A stretch of DNA of 59,249 bases. Source: Firmicutes bacterium HGW-Firmicutes-8. Its GTDB lineage: Bacteria > Bacillota > Thermincolia > Thermincolales > UBA2595. Within the stretch, counting starts at the first letter, position 1, and every line of letters starts with the position of its first letter. Of the stretch, positions 33,711 to 43,890 are shown piece after piece. The notes below the pieces were generated by a model. That model saw only the letters and a list, made by a program, of their open reading frames with translations, did not search any database and had not been told where the DNA came from. The position numbers were made by a program, and so were the translations under genes. The stretch covers positions 1-59,249 of the forward strand of contig PGZN01000008.1 of the NCBI GenBank assembly GCA_002840165.1, in the 5' to 3' direction.

Positions 33711-33744
33711 GTGAACTGAATATAATTAGACGTTACAATACAAA

Positions 33745-33817
33745 CCAACCGTTCGGGGTCAAAAAACGACCGTTCGCCGCCAAAATAGTGACATTGGCGG
33801 GTAACATGTTTTATAAT
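33745..33817 (+). promoter_or_regulatory. Tandem ACCGTTC operator and promoter of third acs
   Basis: ACCGTTC at 33748-33754 and 33769-33775 (21 bp apart), GTGACA at 33788-33793 and TATAAT at 33812-33817 with an 18-nt spacer. Every spacing equals that upstream of the second acs gene. Confidence 0.7.
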
Positions 33818-33979
33818 ATAGACATATGGACAAAACTATCCAAAATTTTTGGACTACTTTGAAAGAGGGTGATATCTCCGGGTAGGAACAGAGAGAACAG
33901 GAAATTATTTTTCTGTGGGCCGTGTTTTATTTTGTTGTAACAAAAGGTTTTAAAAAACGTTGTTGGAGGGAAAAATTAA

Positions 33980-35905
33980 ATGGAAAAGATTGCCTTGGAA
34001 GACCGTATTTTTAACCCACCTGCCGACATAACAGAACAGGCAAATGCCAAAGCCGGAATTTACGAGCTGGCAAAAAAAGACCGCCTTGGTTTCTGGGATG
34101 CCCAAGCCAAAGAGCTGGTTACCTGGTTTAAGCCTTATGACAAGGTTCTTGAAGACAGCAATGCTCCGTTCTTCAAGTGGTTTATTAACGGAAAACTCAA
34201 TGTTTCATACAACTGTGTTGACCGCCACGCCAAGTCAAACCGCCATAATAAGGCTGCTATTATGTATGAAAGTGAAATTGGCAAAAAAGTATGCCTTACA
34301 TATGGAATGCTCTCTCGGGAAGTAAATAAGTTTGCTAACGCCCTGGCCGGTCTTGGCGTTAAAAAGGGCGATAGAGTAGCTTTATATATGCCGATGATTC
34401 CGGAAGCCGTTGTAGCCATGCTGGCCTGCACCAGGATTGGGGCTCCCCACTCCCTGGTATTCGGCGGTTTCAGCCCGGAATCTCTGCGTGACAGGATTAA
34501 TGACTGCGGAGCTAAGGTTCTTATTACCGCAGACGGTAACTTCCGCCGCGGAAACCCGTTCCCGTTGAAGCAAAACGGTGACAAGGCCTTAGAAGATACA
34601 CCCACGATTGAAAAGTGTGTTGTTGTAAAGAACGCCGGAAACGATGTAGCCTGGGTCGAAGGCCGTGATGTCTGGTATCACGACGTAATGGCCGCTGCCG
34701 GCAACTACTATGAGCCGGAAGCAATGGACTCTGAAGATGTGCTTTTTATCCTTTATACTTCCGGGACAACCGGCAAGCCCAAGGGTGTTGTACATTCCAC
34801 CGGCGGCTACCTCGTACAAATCCAGTCAACCCTCAAGTACGTTTTTGACATCAAAGACGAGGATGTTTACTGGTGTACCGCTGACATCGGCTGGATTACC
34901 GGACACAGTTATGTTGTATACGCCCCGCTGGCGCTTGGGGCCACCCTCTTTATGTATGATGGGACAATTGATTATCCTGACAAAGACAGAATGTGGGATA
35001 TGGCAGAGAGATACGGTGTCAGCAAGTTCTATACCGCCCCTACAGCTATCCGGACCTTCATGAAGTGGGGGACCGAATATCCTAAGAAACACGACCTCTC
35101 CGCTATCAAGGTTCTCGGCTCTGTTGGTGAGCCTATCAACCCCGAAGCCTGGATGTGGTATTATGAGCACATCGGCGGCAGCAAAGCGCCAATCATGGAT
35201 ACATGGTGGCAGACAGAAACCGGCGCTTTCATGATTACACCGCTTCCTGGCATAACCCCGCTGAAACCCGGTACAGCTACCAACCCGTTCCCCGGAATTG
35301 AAGTTGATATAATCGATGAAAACGGAAACTCCGCTGATGTAGGTTATCTGGTCATTAAATCAGCTTGGCCTGCAATGATCCGTACTATATTTGGCGATCC
35401 CGACCGTTATGTAGACCAATACTGGAAGCGTTTCGGCAAGTATTATTTTGCCGGTGACGGCGCCAAGAGAGACAATATGGGTTACATCTGGGTAACCGGC
35501 CGTGTGGATGACGTCCTTAACGTATCAGGACATCGTCTTGGTACCGCCGAAGTGGAGAGCGCCCTTGTGGAATGCCCGGAAGTTGCCGAATCGGCTGTTA
35601 TCGGTAAGAAGCATGACATCAAGGGTGAGTCTGTATGCGCATTCGTAATCCTGAAGGAAGGCTTTAAGGGCAGCCAGGAACTTATCGACAAGCTGAGAAA
35701 GCATGTTGGGGTTAAGATTGGGCCTATTGCCCGCCCGGATGACATAATCTTTACAGCTGAACTGCCAAAGACTCGTTCAGGAAAGATTATGCGCCGTCTC
35801 CTCAGGGATATTGCCGAAGGTAGGGCTATCGGCGATGCCACTACTCTGGCTGACCCTGGCGCAATGAAAGATATTGCTGCTCAGTACGCCGGTAAAGAAG
35901 ACTAA
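33980..35905 (+). CDS. acs: AMP-forming acetyl-CoA synthetase
   Basis: 641-residue paralog of the protein at 29225, with the same motifs: [11 protein letters not shown] near 260, [10 protein letters not shown] near 413 with the pocket Trp, [14 protein letters not shown] and [26 protein letters not shown] precedes the ATG. It has its own promoter with the ACCGTTC element and a strong terminator, so it is monocistronic. The similarity is high but spread out, so the duplication is not very recent at the DNA level. Confidence 0.93.
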   Translation: MEKIALEDRIFNPPADITEQANAKAGIYELAKKDRLGFWDAQAKELVTWFKPYDKVLEDSNAPFFKWFINGKLNVSYNCVDRHAKSNRHNKAAIMYESEIGKKVCLTYGMLSREVNKFANALAGLGVKKGDRVALYMPMIPEAVVAMLACTRIGAPHSLVFGGFSPESLRDRINDCGAKVLITADGNFRRGNPFPLKQNGDKALEDTPTIEKCVVVKNAGNDVAWVEGRDVWYHDVMAAAGNYYEPEAMDSEDVLFILYTSGTTGKPKGVVHSTGGYLVQIQSTLKYVFDIKDEDVYWCTADIGWITGHSYVVYAPLALGATLFMYDGTIDYPDKDRMWDMAERYGVSKFYTAPTAIRTFMKWGTEYPKKHDLSAIKVLGSVGEPINPEAWMWYYEHIGGSKAPIMDTWWQTETGAFMITPLPGITPLKPGTATNPFPGIEVDIIDENGNSADVGYLVIKSAWPAMIRTIFGDPDRYVDQYWKRFGKYYFAGDGAKRDNMGYIWVTGRVDDVLNVSGHRLGTAEVESALVECPEVAESAVIGKKHDIKGESVCAFVILKEGFKGSQELIDKLRKHVGVKIGPIARPDDIIFTAELPKTRSGKIMRRLLRDIAEGRAIGDATTLADPGAMKDIAAQYAGKED

Positions 35906-35925
35906 TAGTTGGCTTAAAGAAAATT

Positions 35926-35971
35926 TGCAGTGAAAAGGCAGGGACAATGCGGTCCCTGCCTTTTCACTGCA
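35926..35971 (+). terminator. Strong bidirectional terminator after the third acs
   Basis: Perfect 20-base stem running from TGCAGTGAAAAGG to its complement CCTTTTCACTGCA with a six-base loop. A and T runs on the two arms let it serve either strand. Confidence 0.85.
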
Positions 35972-36067
35972 AAACCATGTTCGCAGATAAAACTGTCCAG
36001 AAATGTGACACCTAGCGCTTGGGTTAGTTTAGCGGTCGGCCAGATTTTCGGAAACCCGGTTTTGGGC

Positions 36068-36110
36068 AGCCAAACAAAACGGTTAAAGGCCAAAAAATGA
36101 CCGTTAACCG
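36068..36110 (+). promoter_or_regulatory. Orphan degenerate copy of the acs operator
   Basis: ACGGTT...GGCCAAAAAA.TGACCGTT..CCGGCAAAAATA aligns base by base with the operator ahead of the third acs gene, but no + strand gene follows. It may be the remnant of another acs unit. Confidence 0.45.
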
Positions 36111-36359
36111 GCAAAAATAACCTATTACACATCCCTGGTGAAACGAGTTAACCAACAAAAACGACGGATCACAGCCGGAAAATGTCTTTTGAGGACTCGA
36201 AAAAACGGTTTGGAGATGAGCAGAAAGCAGTTCGCCTCTCAAGGTGTATATAAAACTATACATAGCAGGCCCTTTTTCCGTTTATATAAGACCAATTAGG
36301 GAGTAAAGTGAATAGGAAACTATACACTTTGCCAAATTCATATAAGTTCCAGATAAAAA

Positions 36360-36391
36360 AAGATTAGCAGCGATTTCGCTGCTAATCTTTT
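36360..36391 (-). terminator. Terminator of the DUF881-sbp operon
   Basis: Perfect 13-base stem AGATTAGCAGCGA / TCGCTGCTAATCT with an A/T-run flank on each side. The last stop codon of the operon lies inside the stem. Confidence 0.85.
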
Positions 36392-37074
36392 ACTAAAAAG
36401 GCATATTTAAATTTCGGGGATGAAATAGCAGGCAGACCTAGTTTATCAACCTGCTTTATTTCAAGGGGGATTTTATAGATCGATTTAAGGTTGTCAATAA
36501 TGCCGGAAGGTATGGAGATTCCTTTATCAAGGGCGACCGGTTGGCCGATTGCCTTGATAACATAGGGGTAAGAGATTTTATGGTCATTCATGATAATAGT
36601 GGAAAGTTCATTGGTCGGGAGGAAAAAGGTGTTGTTTGAGATCCGCCAGCCGTTTACCGACACGGCTTCTGCTCCGGCATTCCACAGCTCGTTGATGATA
36701 TCTATAGTATCCTGGGACCCGAAGTAGTTCTCGCTATTTTCCGGGACGGTGATTATTAACCCTGGGCCTTCAACAGGGACTGTACCCAGGGCGATGTTTA
36801 GTTTTTGTTGTTCCATCGCCATGGCTTCCAGGGCTGTTTTATTCTGACTGGCGCTTTGCTCCAGCAATTTACGCTGGGTCCGCAGGTCCCATACTTCCTG
36901 GATAAGCTGATAATATTTGGTGTTAAGGTTTTTGGCAATAACGGCCAGGGTATCGCTGCTCTGGGAATTGAGGTCATTGACCTGGGCCTTGTGAGCCCTT
37001 AACTGGAGGGATAGGAGGAGCCCCAGGGAGGCAAAGGCGATAGTAAGGGTCAGCTGCCATTTTTTCTTGAACAT
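36382..37074 (-). CDS. DUF881 family protein (distal copy)
   Basis: 230-residue DUF881 protein. An N-terminal membrane helix (LTIAFASLGLLLSLQL) is followed by a coiled-coil region and the DUF881 domain, with VEGPGLIITVPEN and NELWNAGAEAVSVNGWRI as the conserved blocks. Family members (YlxW/YlxX type) lie next to sbp and cell-division genes in many Firmicutes; the biochemical role is unknown. The ATG overlaps the TGA of sbp by one base. This is the last gene of a three-gene coupled operon. Confidence 0.88.
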   Translation of the reverse strand: MFKKKWQLTLTIAFASLGLLLSLQLRAHKAQVNDLNSQSSDTLAVIAKNLNTKYYQLIQEVWDLRTQRKLLEQSASQNKTALEAMAMEQQKLNIALGTVPVEGPGLIITVPENSENYFGSQDTIDIINELWNAGAEAVSVNGWRISNNTFFLPTNELSTIIMNDHKISYPYVIKAIGQPVALDKGISIPSGIIDNLKSIYKIPLEIKQVDKLGLPAISSPKFKYAFLVKD

Positions 37075-37454
37075 CACTGCACCTCATGGGTTGAAGAGTT
37101 ATTTTTTTTCAAATGGTTGGCTACGTATTTACTGATAAATTCACGTCTAATAATAGCCAGGTTCTGAAAGATCCTTACCCCGAAAACGAAGATGGCGACA
37201 TAATATAGGTCAACTCCGATCCAGTCGCCCATAAAAACGAGAAATGCCGCGAGAGTGCCGTTGATAAAGAAACCTGACATCAGGATGGCCCCATCGTATT
37301 TATGCATCATAACCCCTTTTACGCCGCCCAGGGTGGAGTCAAGAGTGGCCAAAATAGCTACGGACAGGTAGGGGGCAAAACTGGCCGGCAGGGTAAATGT
37401 AAAGGTCTGCCCGGCTAAAAATCCCAGGAACAGCGCCAGAAAAGGCAACCACAT
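37074..37454 (-). CDS. sbp: Small basic protein, DUF1290 family
   Basis: 126-residue integral membrane protein with about three to four hydrophobic segments (LPFLALFLGFLAGQTF, YLSVAILATLDSTLGGVKG, FFINGTLAAFLVFMGDWIGVD) and a basic C-terminal tail (RREFISKYVANHLKKN). This is the Sbp/DUF1290 pattern. It lies between two DUF881 genes, with one-base overlaps at both ends. Function is unknown; the context elsewhere suggests an envelope or division role. Confidence 0.88.
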   Translation of the reverse strand: MWLPFLALFLGFLAGQTFTFTLPASFAPYLSVAILATLDSTLGGVKGVMMHKYDGAILMSGFFINGTLAAFLVFMGDWIGVDLYYVAIFVFGVRIFQNLAIIRREFISKYVANHLKKNNSSTHEVQ

Positions 37455-38164
37455 TATTGTTTACCTTCTTTCAGGGGTGTGGCGTAGTTAAAAGCATAGC
37501 TTCCCTTATATGCGGGGATAGCAATATTTTGGTTTTTCTCCAGGGTCACAGGGAACTTCTGCTGTTCGAGACTGTTGTATTCACCTGCCCTGGCGGCAAA
37601 CTCAAGCCGCTGAGGGCTGCCGACGGCGTGAATTACGTAAGGCGGGGCTAAGCGGTGGGTATTGACAAGGATAATGTTTCCGGCACACCGGATATCGGTA
37701 GTGGAAACAACCCTGTCACCATTGACGGAAATGGCTTCCGCCCCGGCAGCCCGCAGGTCGTTGACTATATATAATATACTGGAATAGTGAATCAGATAGT
37801 ATTCCGGCTCTTTGGCCATCCGGGCTTTTTCCTGGTCGTCCAGGGTAATGATGACTCCCGGGCCTCTCACGTCTGTTAGCCCAGTCAGAAGATGAAGTCT
37901 TTCCAGGTCTTTTTTAACGGGTTCAAGCCCGGACGGCACACCGGCAGAGGCGTGGTAGGCCTCAATTTCCTTGCGGATTTTGGCAATCTCTGATTCGAGT
38001 TCGCGGTTTTTTTGTTCCTGAGTATTAATGACATTGACCAGGGTTTTGTTCCTGGCGACCATGGGGTTGTACTCCTGGAGGTGGGTTTTTAAATTGGATG
38101 TGAATAATGTGCCAAATAAAAGACAGACAAGAGTAATGGAAAGGTGCCAACTATGGAGTTTCAT
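37454..38164 (-). CDS. DUF881 family protein (proximal copy)
   Basis: 236-residue DUF881 protein, first gene of the operon. It has an N-terminal helix (LSITLVCLLFGTLFTSNL), a coiled coil (EQKNRELESEIAKIRKEIEA), then VRGPGVIITLDDQ and NDLRAAGAEAISVNGDRV. Paralogous to the distal gene. The upstream region is shared with the divergent cdaA. Confidence 0.88.
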   Translation of the reverse strand: MKLHSWHLSITLVCLLFGTLFTSNLKTHLQEYNPMVARNKTLVNVINTQEQKNRELESEIAKIRKEIEAYHASAGVPSGLEPVKKDLERLHLLTGLTDVRGPGVIITLDDQEKARMAKEPEYYLIHYSSILYIVNDLRAAGAEAISVNGDRVVSTTDIRCAGNIILVNTHRLAPPYVIHAVGSPQRLEFAARAGEYNSLEQQKFPVTLEKNQNIAIPAYKGSYAFNYATPLKEGKQ

Positions 38165-38414
38165 GGCAGGCCGCCCCCTTCGCTTAGGAACATACTAGAA
38201 TACTATTCTATAATCGAAAATAAACTCCTGCTAAGAATATTAAGAAATACAAGGAAAATAGGGGATTTCCGGAAAAATAAAATAAAAAAAAGGGGACAAT
38301 TTGCCGGGTGTCGAATTATAGGGATTAGACTTACTGTCGGCTAACTCCCGGCTTAATTACACATAATATCTAAGACTGGGTTGTTAAACTAAGCGCGAAA
38401 ATGAGGTGTAAGGA

Positions 38415-39212
38415 TTGTTTCAACTGCCAACAATCAGTTTTATCAATATAATCGATATGCTGGTAGTGGCAGTTTTAATCTACAAGTTATTTCTCTGGAT
38501 AAAAGGGACAAGGGCGGTGCAGCTGCTGAAAGGCCTGGTTATTCTACTCGTGGCGACAACAATCAGTAATTGGCTGGGCCTTTACACTATTAACTGGATT
38601 TTAAAAAACATCCGGACGATGGTCGTGGTGGCTATCCCGGTGGTTTTTCAGCCTGAACTGCGCCGTGCTCTGGAGCGTCTTGGGCGGGGCAAGTTTTTTG
38701 CCAGGCCGCTCGTCTTTTTAGGTGTTGAGGATACTACGAGAATAATTAACGAAATCGTCCGCTCGGTCCTCGTGATGGCGAAAAACAAAATGGGGTCCCT
38801 TATCGTTATAGAAAGGGAAACCGGCATAAATGACTATATAGAAACAGGAGTAAAACTTGATTGTGTAATTTCTGCTGAATTTCTGATCAACATTTTTATC
38901 CCCAATTCTCCGTTACATGATGGGGCTGTAATTATCCGGGGTGACCGGTTGGCAGCGGCCGGCTGTTTCCTGCCGTTAACGGAAAACCCCAACCTGAGCA
39001 ACGAACTGGGGACGAGGCACAGGGCTGCCTTAGGGATTACCGAGATATCTGACTCTGTCGCCTTGTTAGTCTCAGAGGAAACCGGGATTATTTCTGCAGC
39101 CCATGAAGGAAAACTTACCCGCTACTTAGACGAAAAAACACTGCGGGAAGTTCTTACGGATTTGTTGATTCCGAAAACTAACAGCCAATCCTTTTGGAAC
39201 TGGAGGTCATAA
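38415..39212 (+). CDS. cdaA: Diadenylate cyclase CdaA
   Basis: Membrane-bound DAC-domain enzyme that makes c-di-AMP from two ATP. In its 265 residues, three hydrophobic segments in the first 90 are followed by the DisA_N/DAC domain with the catalytic DGA near 174 and RHR near 201. The start is TTG at 38415 after GAGGTGTAAGGA. It is followed after 3 nt by cdaR, with glmM and glmS downstream, the classical Firmicute arrangement tying c-di-AMP to peptidoglycan precursor supply. Confidence 0.95.
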   Translation: MFQLPTISFINIIDMLVVAVLIYKLFLWIKGTRAVQLLKGLVILLVATTISNWLGLYTINWILKNIRTMVVVAIPVVFQPELRRALERLGRGKFFARPLVFLGVEDTTRIINEIVRSVLVMAKNKMGSLIVIERETGINDYIETGVKLDCVISAEFLINIFIPNSPLHDGAVIIRGDRLAAAGCFLPLTENPNLSNELGTRHRAALGITEISDSVALLVSEETGIISAAHEGKLTRYLDEKTLREVLTDLLIPKTNSQSFWNWRS

Positions 39213-39215
39213 CTG

Positions 39216-40142
39216 ATGGGGCGGTTCGGCATCGGGAACTGGAGCTTAAAGGCGCTGTCACTAATTTTGGCAGTTGTTTTATGGATATATGTCTCTAATG
39301 AACTGAACCCCACGAAGGAGCAGGAGTTTAAGGCCGTTCCGATAGAGTCCCGGGGGACGGGGCCTAATCTGGCTGTAACACTGCCGCCTGGTGGTGTGAA
39401 TGTGCGGCTTCAGGCCAGCCAAAATGTTATGGCCGGATTGAGCCAGAAAAACATAGAGGTATTTGTTGATTTAAGTCAAAGTAAGCCCGGTAAAACAATG
39501 GTACCTGTTCAGGTCAGGGTACCGGCGGGTATTAAAGTTACTGACTTAAGACCTGCGGAAATACATGTTATGGTTGAACCTATAGCAGAAAAGCAGGTGC
39601 CTGTAAAGGTGCATTATTCCAATATGACCGAAAAGGGTTATCGGGTTGTTGCTGTTAAGTCAAAACCTGATGAGGTTATTCTCCGGGGTCCAAAGAGTAT
39701 CATTGACAAGGTGGACTTTGCCTCGATAGATGTGAATGTTAAGGGAAGGAATAAATCCTTCAACGAAACAGTCCCGGTGAGGGTGAGTGATAATAAGGGC
39801 GCCTTCCTGGAAGAAACGGCTGTTAAACGCACTCCTTCAGCGGTTGAAATTCTTGTTTCGATCGGGCTTGACAATCTGTCAAAAACGGTTCAGGTGGTTC
39901 CGCGGTTAACCGGAAAACCAACCGAGGGGTATATTGTTACACTGGTTGAAGTAGAACCCGTAGAACTGGTCATCAACGGGCCGACCGACTTAATTAACGG
40001 CATCAGTCAGATTACGACCCAGCCAGTTGATATTACCGGAGCGCAGGCAGACGTGTCTGTCGATGTTCAACCTGAACTCCCTCAAGGTGTAACGGCCAAC
40101 CGGCCGTCAATTAAGGTACTTGTTAAAATAGGACAGGGCTAG
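39216..40142 (+). CDS. cdaR: YbbR-domain regulator CdaR
   Basis: 308-residue extracytoplasmic protein with one N-terminal membrane helix (LKALSLILAVVLWIYVS) and three YbbR-like repeats with P-x-(V/I)-x-V-x-(L/V/I)-x-G type segments (LRGPKSIIDKVDFASIDV; INGPTDLINGISQITTQPV). By family it contacts CdaA and modulates its activity. Four or five YbbR repeats are common; this one looks slightly short. Confidence 0.92.
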   Translation: MGRFGIGNWSLKALSLILAVVLWIYVSNELNPTKEQEFKAVPIESRGTGPNLAVTLPPGGVNVRLQASQNVMAGLSQKNIEVFVDLSQSKPGKTMVPVQVRVPAGIKVTDLRPAEIHVMVEPIAEKQVPVKVHYSNMTEKGYRVVAVKSKPDEVILRGPKSIIDKVDFASIDVNVKGRNKSFNETVPVRVSDNKGAFLEETAVKRTPSAVEILVSIGLDNLSKTVQVVPRLTGKPTEGYIVTLVEVEPVELVINGPTDLINGISQITTQPVDITGAQADVSVDVQPELPQGVTANRPSIKVLVKIGQG

Positions 40143-40235
40143 GACTTAACGGACAACTTGGTATGCGCATATTATACATTGACAGTGCTCTGCCGAGGGG
40201 CTATAATTATTTTTATGTTCAACCCTAATAGTCTA

Positions 40236-40311
40236 CTACCAACTGGCCACTGGCCCACCAGCCACTAAGAACTGACAACTGACAACTGACAACTGACAAC
40301 TGACAACTGAC
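40236..40311. repeat. Heptanucleotide array before the FAD oxidoreductase
   Basis: ACTGGCC-type units followed by six AACTGAC units, ending at the ribosome-binding site of the next gene. Confidence 0.75.
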
Positions 40312-40323
40312 TTGGGGGTTTAT

Positions 40324-41958
40324 ATGGTATACCGGGTAACAGATATTAAAGTGGATCTCGACAGGGACCCTAACGGTCTGCCCCGCCAGATTGCCCAAAA
40401 AATATCCGTACCTGTTGAAGAGATCAGGGACGTGCATGTGGTAAGGAAGGCTCTGGACGCCAGGGAAAAAGACCGCCTCTTTTTTGTTTATACGGTTGAT
40501 ATTACTCTAAGTGAAAAAGGGACCAAACTCATTTCACGCCGGAAGGTCCCGGGGTTGACCTTAAGGGAACCTGAACCGGATACCGAACTTTGGCCGGGCG
40601 CCAGAGCAGGTTCCGGTACCACGTCCTTCAAGAACAGACCTGTTGTAGTCGGCGCCGGGCCGGCCGGAATATTTGCCGCCCTTACCTTGGCCAGAAAAGG
40701 TTACCGGCCCTTGGTTTTTGAGCGGGGGCAGGATATAGAGACCCGGACCAGGGATGTTGAGGAATTTTGGGCAAACCGTTTACTTGACCCGGAATCCAAT
40801 GTACAATTTGGAGAAGGGGGCGCCGGAACCTTTTCTGATGGGAAGCTGACTACCCGTATCAACGACCCGCGGGTGAGGAGCGTACTGCAGGACTTTGTGG
40901 CAGCCGGGGCGCCTGAGGAAATACTGTACCTGTCCAAGCCGCATATTGGCACAGACCGCCTGCGGGCTGTTGTCAAAAACCTGCGCCTGCTGCTGAGGGA
41001 TTTGGGCGGGGAAGTATTTTTCGGTTCCAAAGTAACCGGGATTTTAACAGAGCAGGGCCGGGCTGTCGGGGTTGTTGTCAACGGAGAATGTGAAGCGCTG
41101 GCCGAAGCTGTTATCCTGGCCGTTGGGCACAGCGCCCGTGATACATACGAGGAACTGGCCAACGTAGGCTGCCCGATGGAGCAGAAGGCTTTTTCTGTCG
41201 GGGTTAGAATAGAACACCAGCAGGATATCATTGACAGCGCTCAATACGGCTCTTTTGCCGGTCATCCGAAACTAGGGGCGGCCGATTACCAGTTAGTATA
41301 TAAAAATGAAGAAATGCAGAGGGCCGCATACACCTTTTGTATGTGCCCAGGGGGTAAGGTTGTAGCCGCTGCGTCTGAGGAAAGCACAGTGGTGACAAAT
41401 GGAATGAGTGACTACGCCAGAGATACCGGTGTGGCCAACAGCGCTGTGGTTGTTTCTGTAAATCCCGATGACTTTATGAGTACTCATCCCTTAGCCGGGG
41501 TGGAATTTCAGCGTAAGTGGGAAAAAGCAGCTTACCGGGCCGGAGGCGCAAACTACAATGCTCCTGCTCAGCTGGCCGGGGATTTTTTGCGAGGCCGGGC
41601 CTCTACTGACCTTGACGCGGCTATAAGGGCGACGTACCGCCCCGGGCTCGAACCGGCCGATCTGCATGATTGTTTACCCGGTTATGTGACCTCTATGCTG
41701 GAAGAAGCCCTCATAACATTTGACCGGAAGGTGAATGGGTTTGCCTTACCCGAAGCCCTGTTGACAGGTGTGGAAACCCGGACTTCAGCGCCCTTACGCC
41801 TTGTGCGGAACCATAACCGGGAATCCACAGGGATAGAAGGCCTTTTTCCTACCGGGGAGGGGGCCGGGTATGCCGGGGGGATTGTGAGCGCTGCTGTTGA
41901 CGGTATAAGAGTGGCCGAAGCAGTTATCGGTATATGGAAAGGAAGTACATTAATATGA
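40324..41958 (+). CDS. FAD-dependent oxidoreductase (COG2509 type)
   Basis: 544-residue flavoprotein. A small N-terminal domain of about 90 residues precedes a Rossmann FAD motif [20 protein letters not shown] near 103, then [16 protein letters not shown] near 160 and a C-terminal FAD segment [21 protein letters not shown]. This is the NAD(FAD)-utilising dehydrogenase family often found between cdaR and glmM. The substrate is unknown. The ATG at 40324 follows TTGGGGG; an in-frame TTG at 40312 is inside that site. The stop overlaps the glmM start by 4 nt. Confidence 0.85.
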   Translation: MVYRVTDIKVDLDRDPNGLPRQIAQKISVPVEEIRDVHVVRKALDAREKDRLFFVYTVDITLSEKGTKLISRRKVPGLTLREPEPDTELWPGARAGSGTTSFKNRPVVVGAGPAGIFAALTLARKGYRPLVFERGQDIETRTRDVEEFWANRLLDPESNVQFGEGGAGTFSDGKLTTRINDPRVRSVLQDFVAAGAPEEILYLSKPHIGTDRLRAVVKNLRLLLRDLGGEVFFGSKVTGILTEQGRAVGVVVNGECEALAEAVILAVGHSARDTYEELANVGCPMEQKAFSVGVRIEHQQDIIDSAQYGSFAGHPKLGAADYQLVYKNEEMQRAAYTFCMCPGGKVVAAASEESTVVTNGMSDYARDTGVANSAVVVSVNPDDFMSTHPLAGVEFQRKWEKAAYRAGGANYNAPAQLAGDFLRGRASTDLDAAIRATYRPGLEPADLHDCLPGYVTSMLEEALITFDRKVNGFALPEALLTGVETRTSAPLRLVRNHNRESTGIEGLFPTGEGAGYAGGIVSAAVDGIRVAEAVIGIWKGSTLI

Positions 41959-43304
41959 GAGAATTATTCGGCACAGACGGAGTGCGCGGGGTGGCTAACA
42001 GGGACCTGACCCCGGTGCTCGCATACAATCTGGGCAAGGCCGGGGCATATGTCCTGACGAAGGGCTCCAAAGGGCCGGTAAAACCTGTGATTGTTATCGG
42101 TAAAGATACGAGGATTTCAGGAGATATGCTGGAAGCGGCCCTGATAGCCGGGATTTGTTCGGTTGGGGCCGATGTCCTCCGGGTCGGAGTAATGCCCACA
42201 CCTGCTATCGCCTTCCTCACGAGAGACCTGCACGCCACCGCCGGAGTAGTTATTTCAGCTTCCCACAACCCAGTAGAAGATAACGGAATCAAGTTTTTCA
42301 CTTCTACCGGTTATAAACTTCCCGATGAGGTAGAACTGGAAATTGAACAGCTGATCAAAGAAGGTGTTGATCACTTACCCCGCCCCGTGGGCTCAGAAAT
42401 AGGCTCTGTCAGAGATGTCCCTGATGCGGCTGACCGCTATGTGAGATTTGCCAAAAATACTATTGACTGCCGGCTGGATGGTTTAAAAATCGTTATTGAC
42501 TGTGCCAACGGCGCCGCCTACTCCCTGTCTCCCAGAATCTTCAGGGAGCTTGGGGCAGAGGTTATTCCGATATATAGTGAACCCAATGGCATTAATATAA
42601 ATAAGGAATGCGGCTCCACCCACCCCGAAGTGGCGGCCCGCAAAGTCGCGGAATTCGGGGCTGACTTGGGTTTGGCCCATGATGGGGATGCTGACCGGGT
42701 TATCGCCGTGGATGAGGAAGGCAGTATTGTAGACGGAGACCATATTATGATTATCTGCTCGACCCATCTGAAGGGAAAGGGGAAACTGCCCAACAATACT
42801 GTGGTGGTCACAGTTATGAGCAACATGGGCCTCAGGCTGGGCCTGAGCAGCGCCGAGATCGAGGTCTTAGAGACCCAGGTCGGGGACCGCTATGTCCTGG
42901 AAGAACTGCTGAAAAGCGGCGCCGTCTTTGGCGGAGAACAGTCAGGCCATATCATATTTCTGGAACATAATACAACCGGGGACGGTATCGTAACCGGCCT
43001 GCAGCTGGCCGCAGTAATCAAGGAGACCGGTAAAACCGTCAGCGAGCTGGCTGCCCGGATGGAGAGGCTGCCCCAGGTTTTGGTTAATGTCCGGGTAGAG
43101 GAGAAAACCGCGGCTATGGCTAATGAAGAGGTCAAAGAGGCCATCCGTAAGGGTGAGAAAATCCTGGGTCAAAAGGGCCGTATTTTGGTCCGGTCGTCAG
43201 GTACGGAACCGAAGGTGCGGGTAATGGCTGAGGGACCTGATGAAGCCCAGCTGGTTGACCTGGTGGAGAATATTGCAGCAGTGATATCGAGGGTATCTGG
43301 TTAG
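41955..43304 (+). CDS. glmM: Phosphoglucosamine mutase
   Basis: The product interconverts glucosamine-6-phosphate and glucosamine-1-phosphate for UDP-GlcNAc synthesis. The 449 residues show the phosphoserine loop SASHNP near 101, the metal-binding DGDADR near 241 and the C-terminal [12 protein letters not shown]. The ATG overlaps the preceding TGA (ATGA). The TAG stop at 43302-43304 is supplied by a heptad array (TTAGTTGC), as for leuB. Confidence 0.96.
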   Translation: MRELFGTDGVRGVANRDLTPVLAYNLGKAGAYVLTKGSKGPVKPVIVIGKDTRISGDMLEAALIAGICSVGADVLRVGVMPTPAIAFLTRDLHATAGVVISASHNPVEDNGIKFFTSTGYKLPDEVELEIEQLIKEGVDHLPRPVGSEIGSVRDVPDAADRYVRFAKNTIDCRLDGLKIVIDCANGAAYSLSPRIFRELGAEVIPIYSEPNGININKECGSTHPEVAARKVAEFGADLGLAHDGDADRVIAVDEEGSIVDGDHIMIICSTHLKGKGKLPNNTVVVTVMSNMGLRLGLSSAEIEVLETQVGDRYVLEELLKSGAVFGGEQSGHIIFLEHNTTGDGIVTGLQLAAVIKETGKTVSELAARMERLPQVLVNVRVEEKTAAMANEEVKEAIRKGEKILGQKGRILVRSSGTEPKVRVMAEGPDEAQLVDLVENIAAVISRVSG

Positions 43305-43350
43305 TTGCTAGTTGCTAGTTACTAGTTCCTAGTGGCTAGTGGTTAGTTAA
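43303..43350. repeat. Heptanucleotide array at the glmM stop
   Basis: AGTTGCT (twice), AGTTACT, AGTTCCT, AGTGGCT and AGTGGTT in one register. A complementary array lies inside the glmS ribozyme at 43672-43707. Confidence 0.75.
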
Positions 43351-43395
43351 TTGTCGGGGAGCCGGCCAAAGAATCATTGAGGTGTATAATCGGAA

Positions 43396-43420
43396 GATTT
43401 GCGAGCATAGCGAGCAAATC
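43396..43420. repeat. Small palindrome of the TTTGC / GCAAA type
   Basis: Arms GATTTGC / GCAAATC around an imperfect centre. Related elements lie at 5604-5624, 22711-22736 and 43836-43860, all in intergenic DNA. The rest of 43351-43629 shows no other feature that could be recognised. Confidence 0.5.
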
Positions 43421-43629
43421 AACCTTTTAATCTTATTTCGCTTGATGCGGAAAGAGTGATAAGACCTGGAGTATTTGAAAGGGGGAATGCCTTCTTTAGT
43501 GGCTGGCGCCTAGTGGTTAATGGCTAGAAATAAAAAGTATGTCTGGGCAGACTAACTACAAGACAATTGAATATGGAAAATAGAATATGGTGAAATGCAA
43601 CAGGCTAAAACTGAATAAGGTTTATTGAA

Positions 43630-43822
43630 GCGCCTGAACTCGGACAGAGGGATAGAGTTATTGGCAGTTGGCACTAGCAACTAGCCACTAGCAACTAACA
43701 ACTAGTTTGAGTTGACGAGGATGGGGGTTTATCGATTTTTCGGCGGGCGCCCCCCGGCTGACCACAGTCGTAAGAAGGCATACAAAACCACCCGGTGACG
43801 GGCGGCACAAAGATGCCAGGTG
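43630..43822 (+). ncRNA. glmS ribozyme/riboswitch
   Basis: The leader matches the glucosamine-6-phosphate-activated self-cleaving RNA. The 5' edge AGCGCC (cleavage expected after A43629) is followed by a P1 hairpin, then the conserved core GTTGACGAGG, GGGTTTATCGA, TTTCGGCGGGCGCCC and the 3' part CCACCCGGTGACGGG. The P1 terminal hairpin is enlarged by heptad repeats of the ACTAGCA/ACTAGCC type (43672-43707). By family knowledge, glucosamine-6-phosphate triggers cleavage and lowers glmS expression. Confidence 0.93.
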
Positions 43823-43890
43823 GATTGAGGATACAGGTTCACGAGCAGAGCGAGTAAACCAACCGATTTCGAAGCGGAGGTTGTAGCACG

